Of a stretch of DNA of 16,798 bases, positions 1 through 7,156 are shown piece by piece. The translations under genes and the position numbers were made by a program. This DNA is from JBBSEZ01 sp038239195. GTDB taxonomy: Bacteria; Planctomycetota; Planctomycetia; Gemmatales; Gemmataceae. The DNA lies in contig JBBSEZ010000204.1 in assembly GCA_038239195.1 (NCBI GenBank), positions 1 through 16,798 on the forward strand. The letters are read 5' to 3'. Under the pieces are notes generated by a model. It ran no database searches and was not told the origin of the DNA. It was given only the letters and a program-made list of their open reading frames with translations. Numbering within the stretch: the stretch's first letter is position 1; each line of letters starts with the position of its first letter.

Positions 1-150
1 CCCCGGGGGCCCACACACGGTGTACCACCCCGCCGGGGGGGCCCCCCCCCCCCCGCCGCCGCGTGTGGACCGGCCCCCCCCCCCCCCCCCCCGCCCCGGC
101 GCCCCCCGGGGCGGCCCCCGCCGGCACTCCCCGGGGGGCGCCCGGGGGGA
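1..150. other. C/G homopolymer-rich low-complexity start of window
   Basis: This stretch is almost entirely runs of C and G, with several C runs of about eight or more and G runs of five to six. It has no recognisable coding content. It abuts the middle of a gene (151-756) whose paralogues continue upstream by about 170 more residues. The frame of that gene stays open to base 1, but it would encode only Pro/Gly/Arg/Ala-rich sequence unlike the paralogues. A sequencing or assembly artefact at a contig edge is the simplest explanation. A real GC-rich insertion cannot be excluded. Confidence 0.6.
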
Positions 151-756
151 ATGGCCGCGAACGAGGATGCCCTGTACTTTGCGAGCTCAAAGGTGTTCGT
201 GTTCGCCCCCGACAAGGGGATGAAGCGGCTGCTCGGTTTCATGGCGGGGAAGAAGCTGAAGGGCCCGCTCGACGAGGCCATCAAGCGCGCCAAGAAGAAG
301 GATTACCACATCCTCGGCGCGATCAACCTGCCGTCGTCCATCAAGATGCAGGCCAAGAACGCCATCCCGCCCGAATTCACGCGCTTCGGCAGCTTGCTCG
401 AGTTCCAGTCGGCCACGATGGTGGTCAAGGGTGGGACTTCCACGAAGATTGAGATCATCGGCCACTACGCCACCGACGCGCAGGCGGCGGAGGCGAAGAA
501 AGCGCTCGACGACGTCCGCTCCCTCGCCCGCGTGGGCATGGGCAAGGGGGAAGAGGGCCTCAAGGGCAATTTCGGCAACGCCTCGGGCAAGCAGATGGCG
601 GACAGCCTCAAGAAGACGCTCGACGACCTGACGATCGAGCAGAAGGGCTCGAACGTCACGATCAACATGAGCATCGACGACAAGGCCTTCGAGGGCATCG
701 CGCCGCGCCCGGGGGGAGGGAGGCCCCAGCCCTTCCCCAAGAAGGGCAAGTTCTGA
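151..756 (+). CDS. 5'-truncated paralogue of the 886-2469 and 2525-3547 proteins (C-terminal half only)
   Basis: The function is unknown. The 201 residues align with the second half of the two following genes. All three share a block of the form 'A-V/L-x-F ... K-R-x-L ... K-x-x-G-P-L-D/E-E/D-A', followed by a Lys-rich segment and a 'G-A-I/V-N' strand. The homology begins within a few residues of the ATG at 151. The first half, which in the paralogues carries a signal peptide or membrane anchor and the 'DLxLVPxDAQG' block, is absent and replaced by C/G-rich low-complexity sequence. I see no convincing ribosome-binding site before 151, so this ATG is probably an internal Met of a longer gene. 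The tail is Gly/Pro/Lys-rich. A hairpin plus T-run terminator (779-818) follows. The product is probably exported, by analogy with its paralogues. Confidence 0.7.
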   Translation: MAANEDALYFASSKVFVFAPDKGMKRLLGFMAGKKLKGPLDEAIKRAKKKDYHILGAINLPSSIKMQAKNAIPPEFTRFGSLLEFQSATMVVKGGTSTKIEIIGHYATDAQAAEAKKALDDVRSLARVGMGKGEEGLKGNFGNASGKQMADSLKKTLDDLTIEQKGSNVTINMSIDDKAFEGIAPRPGGGRPQPFPKKGKF

Positions 757-778
757 GACAGGGCCCTTCCAACACCCG

Positions 779-818
779 CGGCGGGCGAGTGGCCGAGCGC
801 CTTTCGCCCGCCGTTTTT
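779..818 (+). terminator. Rho-independent terminator after 151-756
   Basis: A perfect 10-bp GC-rich stem has arms CGGCGGGCGA (779-788) and TCGCCCGCCG (804-813), with a 15-nt loop. It is followed directly by TTTTT (814-818). It lies 23 bp after the stop codon of the truncated gene and separates that gene from the next paralogue. Confidence 0.8.
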
Positions 819-820
819 CC

Positions 821-855
821 TTGCCCGGCCGTCCGCCCGCCAAGTAGGCTACAGT
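821..855 (+). promoter_or_regulatory. Candidate promoter of 886-2469
   Basis: TTGCCC (821-826) is separated by 18 nt from TAGGCT (845-850), directly after the upstream terminator and about 35 nt before the start codon. TACAGT (850-855) is an alternative -10. The matches to the sigma-70 consensus are only partial. The position between a terminator and a start codon is the main argument. Confidence 0.35.
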
Positions 856-885
856 CAGCGGGCCTTCTCCAAGGAGAACCAACGC

Positions 886-2469
886 ATGCCGGTGCTGTTT
901 CATTGCCCCTGCGGCAAGAAGCTCTGCGTGTCCGACGATCACGCGGGCAAGTGCATCCGTTGCCCGCACTGCGCCGGGCCGGCCCCTGTGCCTGGGCCGG
1001 CCGATCCTTCCACGGTCTCCCTCTCCGCCGAGGCGGTCCACTTTGCCTGCCCTTGCGGCGAGCAGATGTCGGCGAAGGCCGAGCACGGCGGACAGATCGT
1101 CGAGTGCCCCGTCTGTGGGACCGACGTGACCATCCCCCTCGCGGAGCGCTCGCGGAGCGCTCGCGCCGGGCAGCGCGAGCCGGCCCGGCCGGGCCCGACC
1201 GCAGGCGCGACGTCCCCTCCCCGGAAAGCAAGGCTTGCCCTGGACGAGATCGACGCGACCGACCTCATGCGCAAGCACTCGCTCTGGCCGTGGGCCCTGG
1301 CCGGCGCGACGCTGCTCTGCTTCCTGCTGATCGGCGGCGCGACGGCTGGCTGGCTGCTGTGGTCGCGCAGCGTCAAGGCCGACGCCAAGGCCGCCGCCGA
1401 GGCAGAGGCGAAGAAGAGCGCGAGCGAACGGCCAACGGTGCCGCCGATCCCGGCGCCGGCGAAGCAGAAGGCCGCGAACCTGGGCGACCTGGCGCTGGTG
1501 CCGCCCGACGCGCAGGGCTTCGTCATGATCCGGGTCGCCGAGGTGTGGTCGCTCGAAGCAACGCAGAAGGGCCTTCAGCAGGCCCGGGAACAATTCAAGG
1601 CGATGGGCCAGGGCGACATGGATTTCGCCAAGCAGATGGAGGACGCGACCGGGCTGGCCCCCGGCAACGTCGAGCGCGCCACCGTCGTGTTCGCGGACGC
1701 CGAGAAGGAGGCGATCTGGTTCATCGCGGCCACCAACCGGCCGTACGACCGGGACAAGGCCCTGATCAAGCTGAAAGGGGCGGAGGAACGGCAGTTCGAG
1801 GGCAAGCCGTACCACTTCGCCAAGATCGAAAACGGGCCCGCCATTGCCGTCTATTTCGCGGCCCCGCAAGTGCTGGTAGTTGGGCCCGAGGAGGGCGTGA
1901 AGCGCTGCATCCAGCACCAACTGGCCCCGAAGAAGCGAGGGCCGCTCGACGAGGCGATCGAGGCGGCGGGGACGCGCCGGCAGATGGTGATCGGGTTCGC
2001 GCCGAAGGTCGAGGACGTCAAGCGCTGGAAAAAGGCTATTCCCCAGGAGATCGCGGGCGCCATCAAACCGTTCCTGTCGTTGCTCGACGTGGAGGCGATG
2101 ACGCTGTCCATCCTGCCATCCGATAACGGCCTGACGCACACCCACCTGGAGGCGCGCTTCCTCAGCGAGGCCAAGGCCAAGGAGGGCAGAATCGCGCTCG
2201 AAGGGGCCAAGGCGGCCGTGTCGCTGGTCGGGGTGCCGGCCATGGAGAAACTGTGGGTTGATGGCGGAACGCCCGTGGGGGCAGCAAAGGTGGCGCGCGA
2301 GGCGCTGCAGCGCATGCTGGACAACTTCGTCGTCGAGGTGAAGGGGCGCGAGCTGAGTGCCGCGCTCCAGATCGAGAGCAAGCCGTTCATGGGACTGAAG
2401 CTCAAGCCCACGCTTCCGGGGGTGGGCGTGCCTGCTCCCCCCGAAGCCATTCGCCTTCCCAAGGAATGA
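886..2469 (+). CDS. Zinc-ribbon, single-pass membrane protein of the tandem paralogue family
   Basis: 527 aa, function unknown. Two zinc-ribbon-like motifs open the protein: C7-x-C9 with C26-x2-C29, and C55-x-C57 with C74-x2-C77. Each starts with 'CPCG' and closes with 'CPxC'. A Pro/Arg-rich linker follows, then one membrane helix at about residues 133-158, an Ala/Lys/Glu-rich linker (160-200), and a C-terminal domain of about 300 residues. That domain is shared with 2525-3547 and, in part, with 151-756; its landmarks are 'GDLALVPPDAQG', 'TVVFADA' and 'GPLDEAIE'. The ribbons are probably cytoplasmic and the large domain periplasmic (inference). The start is supported by AAGGAG about 11 nt upstream, within the leader GGAGAACCAACG that also precedes the next gene. 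The next gene starts 55 bp downstream with no terminator between, so they are probably co-transcribed. Codons near residues 85-94 contain an 11-bp tandem repeat. Confidence 0.8.
   Translation: MPVLFHCPCGKKLCVSDDHAGKCIRCPHCAGPAPVPGPADPSTVSLSAEAVHFACPCGEQMSAKAEHGGQIVECPVCGTDVTIPLAERSRSARAGQREPARPGPTAGATSPPRKARLALDEIDATDLMRKHSLWPWALAGATLLCFLLIGGATAGWLLWSRSVKADAKAAAEAEAKKSASERPTVPPIPAPAKQKAANLGDLALVPPDAQGFVMIRVAEVWSLEATQKGLQQAREQFKAMGQGDMDFAKQMEDATGLAPGNVERATVVFADAEKEAIWFIAATNRPYDRDKALIKLKGAEERQFEGKPYHFAKIENGPAIAVYFAAPQVLVVGPEEGVKRCIQHQLAPKKRGPLDEAIEAAGTRRQMVIGFAPKVEDVKRWKKAIPQEIAGAIKPFLSLLDVEAMTLSILPSDNGLTHTHLEARFLSEAKAKEGRIALEGAKAAVSLVGVPAMEKLWVDGGTPVGAAKVAREALQRMLDNFVVEVKGRELSAALQIESKPFMGLKLKPTLPGVGVPAPPEAIRLPKE
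1139..1167 (+). repeat. 11-bp tandem repeat inside the zinc-ribbon membrane protein gene
   Basis: TCGCGGAGCGC occurs twice back to back (1139-1149 and 1150-1160), followed by a partial third copy. The unit is not a multiple of three, so gain or loss of one copy would shift the reading frame just upstream of the membrane helix. Confidence 0.7.
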
Positions 2470-2524
2470 GCGCGCGAAGGCCGGTGCCCGCTTCCCGGTT
2501 TGCGCCTTTTCGGAGAACCAACGG

Positions 2525-3547
2525 ATGTCCATCTTCCGCTCGCGTTTGCCCGCCGTCCGAGGCCTCGCCGCCTCCGCGGCGCTGGTGTTGCTGCTCGCCG
2601 GCAGGGCCGAGCCCGCCCCGGCGCCTCCCGCCGTCGGCGGGGACGCGGGCGACCTGAAGCTGGTGCCCCACGACGCTCAGGGCATGCTCAGCCTGCGCAT
2701 GGCCGACGCCTACAAGGTGGACGTCATCCGGCGGGGCTTGCAGGCCCTCGAAAAGCAGAACGGGGGGAAGGACCTCGTGGCGGAGGTTCGCAAGCAGACC
2801 GGCCTGGTCCCCGCCGACGTCGAGCGCCTCACCGTGGTGTTCGCCGATAGTAAGGCCAACGTCGGCTGGCTGATTGTCGCCACGGTCAAGCCGTACGATC
2901 GGGCCAGGCTGCTCGACAAGTTCACCGCGCCAAAGGCCATCAAGCACCGTGGCCGCACTTACCACGCCGGCAAGCTGGGCGACAGCAACGACGTCGCCGT
3001 CCACTTCGTGAACCAGCGCGTGGCGGTGTACGCCGACGAGGCGGGGATGAAGCGCTGCCTGAGCTTCCTGGACGGCAAGAAGAACAAGGGCCCCCTGGAG
3101 GACGCCGTCAAGCTGGCAAGCGGCAAGCGGCACCTGGTGGGGGCGGTCAACCCTGCCGTGGGGCTGCGCGAGTTACGCGAGGAAGCGGCCAAGCTGTGGA
3201 AGCCGTTCGGCCCCCTCCTCGACCTCGAGACGGCCACGCTGGCCCTGGACTTCGGTGCGGCCACGCAGGTGGAGTTGAGCGTGCGCTATCCCACCGTCGG
3301 CAAGGCCAACGACGGGCGCAAGGCGGCGGAGGGCGTCAAGGCGGCTGTCCAGCTCCTCGGCGCGGCCACGGTCGAGGACGCCTTCAAGCAGGCGCTCCCC
3401 CCGGCGCAGGCCAAGGAGGCGTACGACGCGTTCGCGAGCATGCTCGACAGTTACAAGGTCGAGCACCAGGACAAGCACGTCCGCATCAAGATGAAGATCG
3501 AGAACAAGTTGTTCGAGGCCCTGATGGCGGGCTTGCCGAAGCAGTAG
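2525..3547 (+). CDS. Secreted member of the tandem paralogue family
   Basis: 340 aa, function unknown. An N-terminal signal peptide (basic start, hydrophobic core at about residues 12-26, Ala/Pro-rich cleavage region) leads into the same domain as the C-terminal part of 886-2469. Matching blocks are 'GDLKLVPHDAQG', 'VERLTVVFADS', a 'KPYDR' motif, 'GMKRCLSF' and 'KGPLEDAV'. This copy lacks the zinc ribbons and membrane helix, so the shared domain works in the periplasm or on the surface (inference). The start is fixed by GGAGAACCAACG directly before the ATG, the same leader as at 886. The gene lies 55 bp after the preceding paralogue, probably in one operon. A large hairpin (3584-3638) follows and separates it from the convergent outer membrane protein gene. 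Confidence 0.8.
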   Translation: MSIFRSRLPAVRGLAASAALVLLLAGRAEPAPAPPAVGGDAGDLKLVPHDAQGMLSLRMADAYKVDVIRRGLQALEKQNGGKDLVAEVRKQTGLVPADVERLTVVFADSKANVGWLIVATVKPYDRARLLDKFTAPKAIKHRGRTYHAGKLGDSNDVAVHFVNQRVAVYADEAGMKRCLSFLDGKKNKGPLEDAVKLASGKRHLVGAVNPAVGLRELREEAAKLWKPFGPLLDLETATLALDFGAATQVELSVRYPTVGKANDGRKAAEGVKAAVQLLGAATVEDAFKQALPPAQAKEAYDAFASMLDSYKVEHQDKHVRIKMKIENKLFEALMAGLPKQ

Positions 3548-3583
3548 GGGCCCTTTCGCCAGCTCTCTGGCAGTCTGGAAACC

Positions 3584-3638
3584 GGGCAGCGCGACGCGCC
3601 AGCGAGAGATTTCTCCTCGCTCGCGCGTCGGGCTGCCC
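3584..3638. terminator. Large imperfect palindrome between convergent genes (probable bidirectional terminator or REP-like element)
   Basis: Two 23-nt arms (3584-3606 and 3616-3638) are complementary at 21 of 23 positions around a 9-nt AT-rich loop (agatttctc). The arms begin GGGCAGC and end GGCTGCCC. It sits between the stop codons of the + gene ending at 3547 and the - gene ending at 3648. There is no clear T-run on either strand, so a dispersed palindromic repeat is an alternative to a classical terminator. Confidence 0.65.
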
Positions 3639-3647
3639 GACGCGCGG

Positions 3648-4799
3648 CTAGAAGATCAGGCGGTATTCGACGCGGACAATGTCCTTGTAGAGGACGGCGC
3701 CGGTCAGGGCTCGCCCATAGCTGACGGAGAGGCTCCCCCACGTGTCCCCCAGGGCCGGTTGGGCGAAGTTGAAGCGGACGCCCATCTTGCCGTTGACGAT
3801 CGTGTCGCCGCCCGCCGAGCGAATCTGGAACACGTTGTCGCCGAGCGAGGCAGTCTCCTTGCCGTTGAGCGTGGTCCAGCCGACGAGCTCGGCCACCGGG
3901 GCGACGTTCCAGCCCGGGCCTTCCAGGGCGCGGTAGCTGAGGGCGCCGCCGTAGCGGACCACGTTGCCCTCGAAGTCGGTCCCGCCGACCGGCACCCAGT
4001 CGCGGAGCTCTCCCTCGAACGTCAGCCGCTCCGTGAGGCGCTGGTAAAGCAGGAAGGCCGGCTCGAAACTGACGTGGTGGGTGCCCAGGCCGCGGCTGGC
4101 CGCGCCCGTCGGAACGTAGGTGCGCAACTGGAAGGTGGCCACCCGATCCGGGCTGGAAAGGAACGCCCACTTGACGCCGCCGTTCATGTCGGCGAGGCCG
4201 GCGGTGTTGGCGTTGACCTCCGGGTTGAGGAAGCGCACGGGCACTTCCACGAAGACGGACAGGCCCCGGGCGACCACGCCCTCGGCGTAGGCGCTTATGT
4301 CCTGGTAATCGACGTTGGTCTCCGGGAGCGGGAGGCCTTTCGCCTGCGGGTTGCCGATCAGCACGCCGGTCGGGGCTACCCCGAAGGGAGTGTCCCGGGT
4401 GCCACCCTTTCCGCTTCCACCTCCACCCCCGCCCCCCCCTCCGCCTCCTCCGCCTCTGGTGGGGATAGGGCCAGCGGTCGCCGTGCCGACGTAGAGGGGA
4501 GTGCCCAGGGCGCCGGTGATCGCTTGCTGGCGGTACTGTGAATAGAAGAACTCGGCGCGGTCGGGTCGGTTGTTGCCGTACCCAGCGTCGAAGCGAAGCC
4601 TCAGTTGGTTGAGGGGAATGGCCCCGTCCACGTAGCTGCTGCCGCCGACGTTCGTCCTGCCACCCTGAGGGCCATCGCCTCCCGGGACAGGCGCATTGCC
4701 ATCCGGGGCTTGCGCTCGGGCAGGCGCGACTGCCGCGAGCCCGAACAGGGCTGCCACGAGCAAGCACACGAGAGGGCGATTCCGGGCACGGGCTTTCAT
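3648..4799 (-). CDS. Probable outer-membrane beta-barrel protein with polyglycine insert
   Basis: 383 aa. A signal peptide (basic start, hydrophobic core at residues 10-25, cleavage near A-R-A-Q at 27-30) is followed by a Pro/Gly-rich segment. About 250 residues of alternating polar/hydrophobic strands rich in Tyr, Trp and Phe come next, ending in '...EYRLIF'. A terminal Phe is typical of beta-barrels inserted by the BAM machinery. The body resembles planctomycete putative transporter/porin-like proteins (inference). Residues 116-128 are thirteen consecutive glycines. The start is the ATG at 4799: AAGGA lies about 6 nt upstream of it, while the ATG six codons further upstream would place that site inside the gene. 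The neighbouring genes do not show a shared pathway. A GC hairpin (4832-4851) lies in the leader. Confidence 0.65.
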   Translation of the reverse strand: MKARARNRPLVCLLVAALFGLAAVAPARAQAPDGNAPVPGGDGPQGGRTNVGGSSYVDGAIPLNQLRLRFDAGYGNNRPDRAEFFYSQYRQQAITGALGTPLYVGTATAGPIPTRGGGGGGGGGGGGGSGKGGTRDTPFGVAPTGVLIGNPQAKGLPLPETNVDYQDISAYAEGVVARGLSVFVEVPVRFLNPEVNANTAGLADMNGGVKWAFLSSPDRVATFQLRTYVPTGAASRGLGTHHVSFEPAFLLYQRLTERLTFEGELRDWVPVGGTDFEGNVVRYGGALSYRALEGPGWNVAPVAELVGWTTLNGKETASLGDNVFQIRSAGGDTIVNGKMGVRFNFAQPALGDTWGSLSVSYGRALTGAVLYKDIVRVEYRLIF

Positions 4800-4831
4800 G
4801 GGGGGTCCTTCCCGCAAGGCTATCTCTTCGG

Positions 4832-4851
4832 GGCCCGCCGACCGGCGGGCC
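4832..4851 (-). other. Hairpin in the leader of the beta-barrel gene
   Basis: GGCCCGCC (4832-4839) and GGCGGGCC (4844-4851) form a perfect 8-bp stem with a 4-nt spacer. It lies 32 nt upstream of the start codon, ahead of the ribosome-binding site. The role is unknown: it could be a leader structure, or a terminator for the kinase gene upstream. Confidence 0.45.
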
Positions 4852-4887
4852 TCCTCATCCGCGAGTGGTGGCTGCCTCGACGAACGT

Positions 4888-4904
4888 CCTGTCGCTGAGA
4901 CAGG
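4888..4904 (-). other. Small hairpin between the kinase and beta-barrel genes
   Basis: CCTGTC (4888-4893) and GACAGG (4899-4904) enclose a 5-nt loop. It lies about 95 nt downstream of the kinase stop codon on the minus strand. No T-run follows, so it is only a weak terminator candidate. The rest of 4800-4999 shows no gene. Confidence 0.35.
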
Positions 4905-4999
4905 AAAGGTATCGGCCGGGGGGATGGGGATTTTTCAGGGAATGAGGGAAGAAGCGGGGGGAGGACAGGCCGAGGGAAGGGGGCAAGACCGTGGAGGCG

Positions 5000-7156
5000 C
5001 TATTTGCGGGGGCGGTTTCCCAACTCCGGCAACAATTGCTGAAAATCTTTGCGAGAGCGGAGCAAGGCCCAGGCGCCCTTCTCTTCGGGGCGCGTCAAGA
5101 GCTCGCGGAGCTCGTCGCGGGGGATTTTTGCGAGGATCGCGACGGCTCGACGCGCCAGTTCGTCCCGCCAGGGAGCGCCGGTCGCGGCGGCGCGTTTGGC
5201 GAGACCGCGGGCCGCCTCCGGTAGCTTTCCCTGTTTGACCAGGATACTGGCCCGCACGCGATGATGCCAATTGAGCCTCTGTAGAAACTCGCGGCTCTCC
5301 AGGTCGGATTGCAGGGCCTTCTCTTGGAGCCGAATCGCCTCTTCGGCGAGTTGGAGCGCCTTGGGGTACTCCTTGCCGTTGCGGGCGACGTACGCCAGGT
5401 TGGTCAGGTTACTGGCCGCCAGGCTCCTGTATTCGGGCAACACCCCAGGGCCTTTCAGCAGCTCCTTGTAGTGATCCCGCGCGTTCAAAAACGCTTTTTC
5501 TGAGGCGGGGATTGGCCATTCGTCCACCATAGAGGCCAATTGGGTCGCGACAGCGACTGCGAACGGGTCGCTCACCGCCGAGGTAGCCGAAACGACGCTC
5601 GCCGCCTTTTCGGCCACCTTGGGGCCTTCGTCCGCGAGCGCCGCGCCGATGTTGTCGTACGTCAGGGCCAGTAGCTTGCGGTACAGGTGGTAGCGCGGGA
5701 AGTTGTTCACCAGGCGGATGAACAGGGGCAGGGCCTTCTCGTGGGCCTCCCCAGCGCCGGGCTGGCCAGACGTCTCCCGCAAATACCCGAGGCAGACGTA
5801 GGCAGCGCCCAGCTTGTACTGGTAGTCGTGTTTGTTAGGGGCGGCCGTCTTGAGGCCTTCGAGAAGTCGGATCGCTTCTTGATAGTCCTCCTCCGCTTTC
5901 GCGAACTCCTTGCGGCACTCGTAGAGGTTGCCCCGGTTGACGTAGGCCCGTGCGAGCTCGCTCTGCCGCTCCGCCTCGCTCTGGGCCCGGTTGGCTTTCA
6001 TGTTCTTCAGGTGTTTGATCGACGAGGTAAAGAGCTCATCGGGCTCCCTCATCTGCTCGGCCTTTGCCGTGTCGAACGAGAGCAGCGCGAGGTTGGTCTG
6101 TGTCCGTGCCAATTCGAGCGGGTAGTTAAGGTCGGTGGGCGACGTTTGCACGGTCAGGGCCAGGTCGAAGTGTCGTCGCGCCTCGGGCGACTTGGTTTCC
6201 CGCAGCACCTCGGCGAGATCGTTCTGGCAGACCGCCCAGTGATGCCGGTAGGCGGCGCCGTTCTGCGGGTCTTCCCGCGCGAGCTGGTCGAACGCCTCGA
6301 TGGCCGACTCGTAAGACTCCTGGGCCAGGTCGTACTTGCCGTGCTTCCACCAGATGTTCCCCATCCTCTGGTCCACCAGCGCCAGTTTGTGGCGGGCCCC
6401 CCGGTCGTCAGGCCTGTCGGCGAGGAGCTTGGCAAGCTGGTCCTGCGCCTTCTTGAGCAGCCGGAGTTGCGAATCTTCCATCTGGGGCGTGTTTTCCAGG
6501 ACCTCCACGGCCACCCGGGTGAGCAGGTCCACCATTTCGAGCGTTTCGCCGAACCGGTTCTCGGCCTGCTGGTGCTTGAGCTCGGCCCTCTGGCGGGCGT
6601 GCTCGATCTGGACGGCCGCGACGCTGGCGCCCGCGGCCAGCAGGGCCAGCAGCACGAACACCGTGCTCAGGAGCCCGGCGGCGCCCGGGTGGCGCCTGCA
6701 CCAGCGCCACAGCCGCTCCGGTCGGCCCTCCGGTCGTGCCTTGACTGGCCCCCCTCGCAGGAAACTTCGCAGGTCCTCGGCCAGGGCCGCGGCAGAGTTG
6801 TAGCGCTTGTCCGGGTCCTTGCGCAGGCACATCAGGCAGACCTTTTCCAGGTCGAGCGGCACCTTGTCGTTGATCGACCGCGGTGCCTTGGGGTCCTCGA
6901 ACTGGACCTGCATCAGCATCATCAGCCGCGAGCCCCGGAACGGGAGCTCGCCGCACAGCAACTCGTAGAGCACCACGCCCAGGCTGAAGACGTCGCTGCG
7001 GCAGTCGGCGCGGTGTCCCTTCCCCGCGGCTTGCTCCGGGCTCATGTAGGCCGGGGTGCCAATGATCTGCCCGTCCATCGTCATGGTGACCACCGCCTGC
7101 TCCCGCAAGGCCAGCCCGAAGTCGAGGAGGAGCGGTTTGCCGAGGTCGTCGGCCAC
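5000..7156 (-). CDS. Ser/Thr protein kinase, C-terminal part (rest of catalytic domain, membrane helix, TPR-like region); separated from its N-terminal part by a frameshift
   Basis: This frame continues the kinase begun at 8223. It opens with 'KPLLLDFGLA' (the DFG metal-binding motif), then 'GTPAYMSPEQ' (activation segment and APE-like motif), 'SDVFSLGVVLYELLCGELPF' and the conserved 'RKDPDKRY'. A single membrane helix follows ('GLLSTVFVLLALLAAGASVA'). About 500 residues of helical repeats come next, with TPR-like pairs such as 'KYDLAQESYESAIEAF' and 'EFAKAEEDYQEAIRLL'. The topology implies a cytoplasmic kinase with an external or periplasmic repeat region (inference). The GTG at 7156 is only the first possible start in this frame. 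A kinase beginning here would lack the ATP-binding lobe and HRD loop, so it is very probably not a separate gene. One extra G in the G8 run at 7160-7167 would join both parts into about 1,070 residues. Confidence 0.85.
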   Translation of the reverse strand: MADDLGKPLLLDFGLALREQAVVTMTMDGQIIGTPAYMSPEQAAGKGHRADCRSDVFSLGVVLYELLCGELPFRGSRLMMLMQVQFEDPKAPRSINDKVPLDLEKVCLMCLRKDPDKRYNSAAALAEDLRSFLRGGPVKARPEGRPERLWRWCRRHPGAAGLLSTVFVLLALLAAGASVAAVQIEHARQRAELKHQQAENRFGETLEMVDLLTRVAVEVLENTPQMEDSQLRLLKKAQDQLAKLLADRPDDRGARHKLALVDQRMGNIWWKHGKYDLAQESYESAIEAFDQLAREDPQNGAAYRHHWAVCQNDLAEVLRETKSPEARRHFDLALTVQTSPTDLNYPLELARTQTNLALLSFDTAKAEQMREPDELFTSSIKHLKNMKANRAQSEAERQSELARAYVNRGNLYECRKEFAKAEEDYQEAIRLLEGLKTAAPNKHDYQYKLGAAYVCLGYLRETSGQPGAGEAHEKALPLFIRLVNNFPRYHLYRKLLALTYDNIGAALADEGPKVAEKAASVVSATSAVSDPFAVAVATQLASMVDEWPIPASEKAFLNARDHYKELLKGPGVLPEYRSLAASNLTNLAYVARNGKEYPKALQLAEEAIRLQEKALQSDLESREFLQRLNWHHRVRASILVKQGKLPEAARGLAKRAAATGAPWRDELARRAVAILAKIPRDELRELLTRPEEKGAWALLRSRKDFQQLLPELGNRPRK

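Noticed and set aside
187..2532. 781-residue open frame on the minus strand opposite the first two paralogues
   Set aside because: It is a mirror frame of high-GC coding DNA: Arg/Leu/His/Gly-rich, with no domain, while the plus strand holds clear paralogues with ribosome-binding sites.
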